This document shows positions 58,201-64,000 of a DNA stretch of 64,000 nt, one piece after another. Numbering within the stretch: position 1 is the first letter of the stretch; each line of letters starts with the position of its first letter. Made by a program: the position numbers and the translations under genes. This stretch comes from Kofleriaceae bacterium (GTDB lineage Bacteria > Myxococcota_A > Polyangia > Haliangiales > Haliangiaceae), in assembly GCA_024762925.1 (NCBI GenBank), contig JANTGM010000004.1, positions 1 to 64,000 on the forward strand. The letters are read 5' to 3'. Under the pieces are notes generated by a model. That model did not search any database. It worked only from the letters and a program-made list of their open reading frames with translations, and was not told where the DNA came from.

Positions 58201-58985
58201 TGCGCGCACTCGTACTCGAGAAACAGCCCGACTTTGCCTGGACCATTCGCAACTACTTCCACAAAGGTAAAGAAGTCATGGCCGAGCCACATGAAGTTCA
58301 GCTCGCTGGTTTGCTGCCTGTTTGGGATACGGACCGCGAAGGCCTACTCGCGGCCTGGAAGAACACCCTCGAAACCGCCAAGCTTGAGATTCACTACCGC
58401 CAAGACGTCACAAACATCGAACACAACGGCCAGCACTTTGCTGTGAGTGTTTGCGACGCAGCTGGCAATCCAACCGGCACCTGGACCGCAGCCCGAGTTG
58501 TGATTGCTGTGGGGGGCTTGGGCCATCCGCGCAAGCTTGGCTGCCCAGGAGAAGAACTCGACAAGGTTCGCTCGGCCCTTGTCGACCCAGACGAGTTTCA
58601 TGGGCGCGATGTGCTTGTTGTTGGCGGCACGGACTCGGCTATTGAAGTTGCGCTTGCGCTCGCAGCCACAAACCGAGTCCAGTTTTCGTGTCGTGGTGAG
58701 AAGTTCGATAGAGCCAAACAAAAGAACCGCGACCGCATCGAAGAAGCCTTTCACTCGGGCTTGATCGCTCCACACTTTGTCACTCAAGTGGTTAACGTGA
58801 CCGAGCAAACGGTGACGCTGGAGAACCGCAAAGACGGCACACAGGTGGAGTTTGCCAACGACCTCATCTTCGCATTGATTGGTGGTATTCCCCCGAACAA
58901 GTGGCTTGAGTCGCTTGGGGTGAACTACGTTGAAAAGCCGCACAGCTGGTCACCGCCACCAACTGACGAAATTCTTCGAGGTTAG
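55275..58985 (+). CDS. FHA x4 / heptaheme / 2x[4Fe-4S] / FAD-NAD(P) oxidoreductase fusion
   Basis: 1236 residues. Four FHA domains: about 15-100 (degenerate), 115-197 (canonical FGRAPDN...STNGTFVNG), 232-316 and 347-427. TM1 at 514-534. Periplasmic domain with seven haem sites: CRACH 570, CLTCH 585, CADCH 618, CAEQACH 645 (CX4CH), CTTCH 707, CFGCH 730, CLSCH 744. TM2 at about 780-804. Two [4Fe-4S] motifs (CVGCHACVQACP 837, CIQCRACEASCAFG 867). FAD motif VVIVGSGPAGLS at 955-966 and NAD(P) motif VLVVGGTDSAIE at 1113-1124. Topology is self-consistent: FHA and flavin inside, haems outside. It would take electrons from NAD(P)H to periplasmic haems, with FHA domains sensing phosphothreonine. Confidence 0.9.
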   Translation: MSRFMRLLFHRGPWAGRELVTAAPMLRIGSDPSKNDLALDDPELAQAHCIVQRSSRGEYILEDLSQMSASLCINGQIPQDDAAIYLCPGDRFELGGSEIEVAEASPRLLQISGAHAGREFPLSEELLSFGRAPDNVIAIDDSEASVYHAVIRSTAPGFSLEDQRSTNGTFVNGKRVSSHILGDGDIVRLGQQEFLFAAVQSPLEPADDIAPGQRRLDDVRAYFQILTGTQLNTRIELGSLPLLIGTGLDCDFVLHDSAVAPAHARVVPNNDLYYLQDLGSGDATLVNGRRVTGEPRLLQPGDLLTFGSTTAEYHVKGGVVSETGISMAMTSVIAAGAYDLTPQAKYVVNGHVEVCDEILIGSSPGCHLQLDSDGISPMHCRIRWSGQFTIEDTSVSGTFLGDKRIVKESLQDGLVIRIGQELVDVRIAGERCSLDQIDRATAAAAIEVAHETSFDLSKAQLDPANMGGAITSAYKTVYKLNYADVDSLVRERKEKFRQGAPAWRPSTDIRRPATARISVILTILASIGLAAFAYSRNHITEVLVNHPLSESHSTALFVQQAEQHGLRADCRACHSLGNGLSDDLCLTCHEGLSAGMREEHRSTKKALAPGRRLPNSSCADCHREHNATPRFVMGTPSLLGAGRGCAEQACHPNQHEGDFDKDSAPIVNAAELRLAAGPIPNFDTPQEEFHIAHASVEHEGKSIAIACTTCHAKADSQTGELVEREPGRACFGCHSGGGSLQQECLSCHGLEHGNSHGFVRAATDDPAMATVTPKTSAHHSLFWAFLIMVALFVPLVFFGLVLRLRARRTATQVVARLHEFPVEAVKHLVHSINMDKCVGCHACVQACPTSVLELVNHKSQIVNFDACIQCRACEASCAFGALVMHEADKPPPSIKMPDLDAGLQTPVPGLYLIGQAAGIAQVKNASNMGRTVIDRAMQAGLSPGEGQRLGAQVDVVIVGSGPAGLSAALSCQHHGLRALVLEKQPDFAWTIRNYFHKGKEVMAEPHEVQLAGLLPVWDTDREGLLAAWKNTLETAKLEIHYRQDVTNIEHNGQHFAVSVCDAAGNPTGTWTAARVVIAVGGLGHPRKLGCPGEELDKVRSALVDPDEFHGRDVLVVGGTDSAIEVALALAATNRVQFSCRGEKFDRAKQKNRDRIEEAFHSGLIAPHFVTQVVNVTEQTVTLENRKDGTQVEFANDLIFALIGGIPPNKWLESLGVNYVEKPHSWSPPPTDEILRG

Positions 58986-59070
58986 CCTCCGAGCAGGAAG
59001 CACAGAAAACACAAGAGCGCTCAGCCCTGGATGGATTGAGTGCCTTCGGCATGAATCTTAAGAAGAATGC

Positions 59071-59762
59071 TTAGTTCTTGCGCACAGCCTCAAAGCTTGA
59101 TGGAGCCGCGAAGTCGCCCTCGTTGATGCCAAGTGCTGACTGCCAGTTGCCATCCACGGCGCTCAGTTGCGTTGCCCTAAGACCATCAGCCTTTGACTCC
59201 ATGTGGAAGGTGCCCTCACCACCAGCGAAGTGCAGCTGCGCCGTTTCCAGTTTTTGAATCTGTGCGTCAACTCGCTCGGCGGCGAGGTCAAGTCCCTGCT
59301 CACAAGGTGTCACCATTTGCGGCACAGAGAGTACTGTAAGGCCACTGACGACAACGTCTCCAATATTGGCGGCGAGTCCCTCACAGTCGACCATGTCGGA
59401 GAGGGCCTGTCCCAAGTCCGCAATCCCCAGCTGCGATTCAAGAGCACTGTGAAACGCAGTAACAGCAAAATCGCCAAGTGGTAGCTCAAGCTCATGATCT
59501 CCCACGTTCATGGTGCTACAGGATCATCGGAGAGCAATCCAAGTGGTCCAAGGGCACCAGAAATTATCTGAGGCATATCGGGTGAGTTGCGAAGATCAAA
59601 GGTGCTCGTGACTTCATACTCACCAGCAATCTGGGCTACGGCATCTGGATCGCTAGGATCGCTTGGGCCCCTAGGGCCATCGTCGCCAGTCGCTCCCACT
59701 TGGCCGGTGCACGCAGCAGCAAAGAGAAGGGGAGCTAGGAGGAATGAGGACTAGAGCGCCAT
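59071..59762 (-). pseudogene. decayed lipoprotein gene (in-frame TAG and frameshift)
   Basis: From ATG 59762 the frame reads M-A-L, then TAG at 59751-59753, then SSFLLAPLLFAAACTGQVGAT, a clear lipoprotein signal. That frame ends in TGA at 59508-59510. A second frame starts ATG 59511 (MNVGDHELELPLGDF) and runs to 59071 with what looks like the rest of the same domain (146 residues). Nonsense plus frameshift suggest a broken gene. Alternatives: the second frame is a real separate cistron with a 4-base ATGA overlap, or sequencing error. No family named. Confidence 0.6.
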
Positions 59763-59971
59763 ATGCGCCTTGTAGAGCAAGCAGTGGGCCAGGTCGGGCC
59801 AACACATTGACCGGGCGCAAAGCATGCGCTCCGAGTAGATAGAACACCTACATGTCCCTTCAATGGTGCCAATGTGGTGAGATCTGCCGTTCCTGGCGAC
59901 CTGGGACAGGGGGTTCTGTCCGCGATCTCAGTCCATGCACCAACTCCAAACTCCGGCTAGGCTTAGTGAGC

Positions 59972-60544
59972 ATGAAGTATCGCATTACCTACAACGCCCC
60001 GGTGGTGCTGACCTTCACCCTCATCGCGGTTGGAGTTCACCTCCTAGGCGAGTCCTTTCGGCAGTATTTCGTGATGCGGCCAAGCCTAAACACCTTTGGC
60101 GACTTCATCGCGCTCTTCTCGCACATCGTTGGCCACGGCAGCTGGGAGCACCTCCTGGGTAACTTCACACTCATCCTGCTTTTGGGGCCCATTCTTGAGG
60201 AACGTCATGGAAGTGGGCCCCTGCTCTTCATGATTCTAGCCACGGCGCTAGTCACCAGCATCCTCAACCTGCTGTTCTTTAAGACCCATGTGCTTGGGGC
60301 TTCGGGCATCGTCTTCATGTTCATCCTCCTGGCTTCAACAGCAAACGTGCGCAGACGAGAAATTCCGCTAACCTTCATTGCGGTAGCGGTCCTGTATCTT
60401 GGCGGGGAACTGGTGGCGGCTTTCAAAAACGACCAGATCTCACACATGGCTCACCTTATTGGGGGGCTGACCGGGGCGGGGTTTGGCTTCATGGGAGCAC
60501 CATTGAAGGGCCTCAAGCCTGCGAAACAAGCGCCGAAACACTGA
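59972..60544 (+). CDS. rhomboid-family intramembrane serine protease
   Basis: 190 residues from ATG 59972 (MKYRITYNAPVVL); the in-frame extension before it is not conserved. Six hydrophobic helices. Rhomboid motifs: HGSWEHLLGNF on helix 2 (oxyanion His/Asn), the catalytic Ser in LGASGIVF, and the catalytic His in ISHMAHLIGGLTGAGFG. It cleaves substrates within the membrane. It is short, without extra domains. The 209 bp before it hold nothing recognisable. Confidence 0.88.
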   Translation: MKYRITYNAPVVLTFTLIAVGVHLLGESFRQYFVMRPSLNTFGDFIALFSHIVGHGSWEHLLGNFTLILLLGPILEERHGSGPLLFMILATALVTSILNLLFFKTHVLGASGIVFMFILLASTANVRRREIPLTFIAVAVLYLGGELVAAFKNDQISHMAHLIGGLTGAGFGFMGAPLKGLKPAKQAPKH

Positions 60545-60677
60545 ACATAGGCATACGCTCCAACACGATCCCCCTGCATGACCGCAGAAATCGTCTCTAG
60601 GGGCAAGCCCGTTGCCAAAAGAACTGGTGCATTCCAGCAATCCTGCTAGTGTGCGGCGACTTCTAGGGGGATTTATC

Positions 60678-62531
60678 GTGGCTACTAGTAAGACAACGAC
60701 AAAGAAAAACTCAACAAATACAACGGTGGATGCAAAATCTGTGAGTACATCAAAAAAAGCCGATCGCAATACTGCTGAGGAGACCGGGGGGTCCAAAGCA
60801 AAAAGTAAGACTACAAAGGGCAAGACCAAGGCGAAGAAAACCGATTCGAAGGTCGATGCCGCAAGTGATGAGCCCGCAGCAGGTGCAGAAGCACTGGCCG
60901 CGCTGATAACGATTGGCAAAAGCAAAGGCTTCGTTACCTACCAAGATGTCAACGAGCACATGCCGTCAGACATCACCTCAACTGCCGGCATCGAAAAGTG
61001 GCTGGGTGGCTTGGGTGAGCACGGCATTCAGATTGTCGACTCGGAACAAACTGGCACTGCACAAGCCCAGAAGACCGTTACTGCGAAGAGCAAAGGCAAG
61101 AGCAAGCTCTCCGATGAGGACCACGATGAATCTGCAGAAGCCGAGGAGTCGGCCGCAACCGCTTCTAGTGGTGGCGACCCAATGCGCATCTACCTTCGCG
61201 ACGTCGGTGGCCAACAGCTTCTTACTCGTGAAGGCGAAGTAGAAATCGCAAAGCGCTACGAAGAAGGCAAGAATCGCATCTTGCACGCTTCTTTGTGCTC
61301 GGCTCTCACCAGCCACGAGCTATCCGAAATCTCCCGAGGCCTTAAGGCTGGCGAGATTCGCCTCAAGACGATTGTCACTGACATCGATGAGGACTCGGAA
61401 GAGGGCTTCGATGCAGAGTGGCAAACCAAGCAAACCTGCAAGACGATCGACAAGCTGCGCCGCCTAGAACAAAAGGAACAGGGCTTCCGCGCTTCGCTCT
61501 CCGAAGCCAAAGACAAGGCCGCGATCGATGAGATCAAGGAGTCCATCGAAAACAACCGCAAAGCTATGCGCAACGCAGCCTCGGGTCTTGCGCTCCGTCC
61601 AAAGCTCGTCGTGGAGTTTGCCGAACGCATCACCTCAACTCTCGATGAGGTGAATCGTCTGGAGCGCTTAGTGGACAAAACTCGTGATGAGGTTGCTCTT
61701 GCCGAGGCCAAAGAAGAACTCGCAAAAATCCACAAGCACTGCGCCATGGACACAACAGAGCTCCGCACCCTCGTCAAAGAGGTGAGGGCTGGTGAGCGTG
61801 TCGCAGAGCGAGCCCGCACCGAGCTGGTGCAAGCCAACCTCCGACTCGTAATCTCGATCGCGAAGAAGTACGTCAAGCGCGGCATGCAGTTCTCGGACTT
61901 GATTCAAGAGGGCAACATTGGCCTTATGCGTGCTGTAGAGAAGTTCGACTACCGTCGCGGTTTCAAGTTCTCGACGTACGCTACCTGGTGGATTCGCCAG
62001 GGCATCACTCGGGCCCTCGCCGATCAGGCGCGAACCATTCGTGTTCCTGTGCACATGGTCGAGAACATCAACAAGTTGGCTCGTGTCACTCGAAGCCTCG
62101 TTCAGGAACTCGGCCGACAGCCAACTCCTGAAGAGACCGCAGAACGCATGGAGCTTCCCGTTGAGAAAGTTCAGAAGTACCTCAAGATCGCAAAGCAGCC
62201 AGTGTCACTTGAGAACCCTGTGGGCGATGATGGTGAGGCAACGCTGGGCGACTTCATTGAAGACAAATCCAGCCTCTCGCCAGCCGATACGCTCTTCGAG
62301 AACGATCAGGCCTCGCAGACCCGCAAGGTGCTTCAGACGCTTACACCACGCGAAGAACAAATCATTCGCATGCGCTTTGGCATTGGTGACGAGTCCGAGC
62401 ACACCTTGGAACAGGTAGGCAAGAGCTTCAACCTCACTCGCGAGAGGATTCGTCAGCTCGAGAGCAAGGCGCTCTTAAAGCTACGCCACTCATCTCGCTC
62501 AAACCGGCTCAAGGCGTTTACCCAACGCTAA
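60678..62531 (+). CDS. rpoD: primary sigma factor RpoD
   Basis: 617 residues from GTG 60678, with TAGGGGGA seven bases before. A Lys/Thr/Ser-rich N-terminal tail (about 65 residues), region 1.1 ([17 protein letters not shown]), region 1.2 ([28 protein letters not shown]), a non-conserved acidic region, then region 2 ([47 protein letters not shown]), region 3 and region 4 ([24 protein letters not shown]). It directs RNA polymerase to housekeeping promoters. Followed by a strong terminator. Confidence 0.96.
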   Translation: MATSKTTTKKNSTNTTVDAKSVSTSKKADRNTAEETGGSKAKSKTTKGKTKAKKTDSKVDAASDEPAAGAEALAALITIGKSKGFVTYQDVNEHMPSDITSTAGIEKWLGGLGEHGIQIVDSEQTGTAQAQKTVTAKSKGKSKLSDEDHDESAEAEESAATASSGGDPMRIYLRDVGGQQLLTREGEVEIAKRYEEGKNRILHASLCSALTSHELSEISRGLKAGEIRLKTIVTDIDEDSEEGFDAEWQTKQTCKTIDKLRRLEQKEQGFRASLSEAKDKAAIDEIKESIENNRKAMRNAASGLALRPKLVVEFAERITSTLDEVNRLERLVDKTRDEVALAEAKEELAKIHKHCAMDTTELRTLVKEVRAGERVAERARTELVQANLRLVISIAKKYVKRGMQFSDLIQEGNIGLMRAVEKFDYRRGFKFSTYATWWIRQGITRALADQARTIRVPVHMVENINKLARVTRSLVQELGRQPTPEETAERMELPVEKVQKYLKIAKQPVSLENPVGDDGEATLGDFIEDKSSLSPADTLFENDQASQTRKVLQTLTPREEQIIRMRFGIGDESEHTLEQVGKSFNLTRERIRQLESKALLKLRHSSRSNRLKAFTQR

Positions 62532-62555
62532 CCCGGTCTTTTGCAGACCAGCAAA

Positions 62556-62586
62556 AAAGCCTGCTAGCAATTCGCTGGCAGGCTTT
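62556..62586. terminator. bidirectional hairpin terminator after rpoD
   Basis: Stem of 13 bp (one T-G wobble): arm AAAGCCTGCTAGC at 62556-62568 and GCTGGCAGGCTTT at 62574-62586, 5-base loop AATTC. Six A before and T-rich DNA after let it serve rpoD and the convergent lipoprotein gene. Confidence 0.9.
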
Positions 62587-62631
62587 CTGTCTTTCGGAAG
62601 GCACGCCAGAACGTGGCGCAGGGTTTAGGAG

Positions 62632-63432
62632 TTATTCTGTGGTAACGACAGCATCCTCAACAATGACTCCGTACTTGTAGCCAGCACCAAAGTCCTTATC
62701 GAGAGCAATCTTGCCCTTCACAAGAACCGTCGCACCAACGGCCGCAGTCGACATCGTGGTGATGGTTAGATCATTGGTGCCCTCGGCTCCACTGCCGTCT
62801 CGCAAGTGAATCCAGTTGCGCCCCATGATGCCACCGTTGTACTTGACGACCTTGCCGCGCAGCGAAACCTCTTTGCCAGATAGCTCAGCCTTCTTTGCAA
62901 AGACGTCCGCTACAGTGGACCCGCCCTCGGGCTTGGCGATGCCGGTGAAATCGACCGCTGCAGGGTTGGCTCCAGCCGCGGTCTTTGCGCCCGCCGCACT
63001 AGGCGCCTTGGGAAGAGCACCATTGATGGTGTACCCAGGAACGAAATACACCAACTCAAACGTGCGCTTGAGGGTATTGGAGGTGAAGTTCTGCATGGGC
63101 ATTCCGCCAGCGTACGAGATGGAGTCACCGACCTCTACTTCAGTTTCAGGTGCAGCGGCCCACACATCGCCAGTTGCGCCTTCGAGCTTCACGTATGTGT
63201 AGCCACCAGCGTTCATCGTCTCAGCGACCTTGCCCTCCCCTTTCGCAGCAGACTTGCCTTCGGTGGGCTTTGCTGCGGTGGTGGCGGGCGGATGACTACC
63301 GTGGCCAGAGGGTGCGTTGGCTGGCTGACTGATAGTCGCTGGCTGTAGACCGTCATCAGATTTTTTCTCGGCTTTCTTGCAGCCCACCAATGCCAGGCTT
63401 GCAACGGATACCAGGAGGAGTGTGCGATTCAT
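62632..63432 (-). CDS. OB-fold lipoprotein
   Basis: 266 residues. Lipobox LALVGC (mature Cys about 18). A low-complexity His/Pro/Ala linker, then a first beta-domain (GGYTYVKLEGATGDVWAAAPETE). The C-terminal OB fold has the pattern known from NrfJ-type or nucleotide-binding envelope proteins (GKEVSLRGKVVKYNGGIMGRNWIHLRDGSG, VLVKGKIALDKDFGAGYKY). Such proteins sit near c-type cytochrome genes in many genomes, and a link to haem-protein assembly is possible but not shown. Confidence 0.78.
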   Translation of the reverse strand: MNRTLLLVSVASLALVGCKKAEKKSDDGLQPATISQPANAPSGHGSHPPATTAAKPTEGKSAAKGEGKVAETMNAGGYTYVKLEGATGDVWAAAPETEVEVGDSISYAGGMPMQNFTSNTLKRTFELVYFVPGYTINGALPKAPSAAGAKTAAGANPAAVDFTGIAKPEGGSTVADVFAKKAELSGKEVSLRGKVVKYNGGIMGRNWIHLRDGSGAEGTNDLTITTMSTAAVGATVLVKGKIALDKDFGAGYKYGVIVEDAVVTTE

Positions 63433-63567
63433 ACAGATCGTGTAGCACGTGGAACCTTAGGGAGCTAGCCTGCTCGTATGGCGCAGCGCACTGATACGAA
63501 AGGTAAGACCTGCCCAGATCCAGGAGCACAGAGACCTCTCGCTCGCTTTCTTGCCCTCTGGACGAAG

Positions 63568-63944
63568 GCTCACTCACACAAGAAGGCTATGAGCTAGCAT
63601 TTGGAACCAATCACCTGGGGCGTTCTTGTTCACTCTCCTTCTCGAACCAACCCTCCCCAACGGAGCTCGCATCGTCATGGTTGCGAGTGATTCACATCGC
63701 ACAGCCAAACAGGGGATCGACTTTGATGCGGTCTGCCAACACCGAGACGTTCCCCGCCCCACACGAGTATGGAGTCTCAAAGCTCGCCAACATACTCTTT
63801 GCCACAGAACTGGCCCGACGGCTCGCAGATCGTGACATCACTACCTACTCGCTCAATCCAGGGCGTATCGCTTCAAATATTTGGAAGCGGGTGCCATGGC
63901 CGATTCAACCGCTTAATAACGCGCCAGAAGAAGTCCAACGATGA
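63568..63944 (+). pseudogene. short-chain dehydrogenase fragment with two frameshifts
   Basis: Three frames in succession give one SDR: EGYELAFGTNHLG (from about 63568), a shift near 63620, then FLFTLLLEP, ARIVMVASDSHR and IDFDAV, a second shift between about 63735 and 63765, then YGVSKLANILFATELARRL with the catalytic YxxxK, and SLNPGRIASNIW. The N-terminal cofactor motif TGxxxGxG is missing. It resembles retinol-dehydrogenase-like SDRs and is certainly not functional as it stands, unless the shifts are sequencing errors. It runs to within 60 bp of the window end. Confidence 0.82.
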
Positions 63945-64000
63945 AGGCGCGATGACGAGCCTTATGTGTGCCTGCGCCCCTGAGTTGACGAAGCAGAGCG

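Overview
The window reads as chromosome of a Gram-negative, moderately GC-rich bacterium of the Myxococcota / former Deltaproteobacteria type. Three things point that way: the pilB-pilT-pilC-pilS order, the two bacterial Ser/Thr kinases with many FHA and lipoprotein genes, and the very large multiheme cytochromes. Core genes (rpoZ, trxB, rlmI, miaB, mtnA, rpoD) show that this is a chromosome and not a plasmid or phage. The exact class (for example Bradymonadia versus Polyangia) cannot be settled from the sequence alone. No tRNA, rRNA, CRISPR array or intact insertion sequence was seen.

Left part (1-18 kb): an HNH endonuclease, a UPF0158 protein, rpoZ, a PATAN/J-domain protein and a strongly diverged RtcB-like protein. 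These precede a tightly overlapping chemosensory operon: polytopic membrane protein, cheW, an MCP, cheR fused to a STAS domain, hybrid cheA-REC, a REC-REC-REC-adenylate cyclase, and cheB. A mono-heme lipoprotein, trxB and rlmI follow on the other strand. Middle (18-42 kb): a stand-alone MshEN-like domain protein, a membrane protein with a histone-H1-like tail, a TPR protein and a lipoprotein, then pilBTCS. pilS is followed by a ClpX-type zinc-finger protein and a frameshifted IS91-type transposase remnant where pilR would be expected. Next come miaB, a TerB-like protein, two Ser/Thr kinases, cell-envelope lipoproteins, a PhnA-like protein, a [2Fe-2S] protein, a class II aldolase facing mtnA, and a CobW-type GTPase.

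The striking region is 42.2-59 kb. On the minus strand six contiguous genes encode a 15-heme lipoprotein, an outer-membrane beta-barrel, three 9-heme cytochromes and a 1579-residue, 10-heme lipoprotein with a beta-propeller: 52 haem-binding motifs in one operon. Divergent from it are two fusion proteins: (i) two cyclic-nucleotide-binding domains + four [4Fe-4S] clusters + a b-type membrane domain, and (ii) four FHA domains + membrane helix + 7-heme periplasmic domain + membrane helix + two [4Fe-4S] clusters + FAD/NAD(P) oxidoreductase. Read together, they suggest an electron path from cytoplasmic NAD(P)H across the inner membrane, periplasm and outer membrane. Two of its entry points carry signal-input domains, for cyclic nucleotides and for phosphothreonine. 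The adenylate cyclase of the chemosensory operon and the two Ser/Thr kinases are possible sources of those signals. This wiring is inference; the domains are seen directly.

Right end (59-64 kb): a lipoprotein gene with an in-frame TAG and a frameshift, a rhomboid protease, rpoD with a clear terminator, an OB-fold lipoprotein, and a decayed short-chain dehydrogenase fragment at the window edge.
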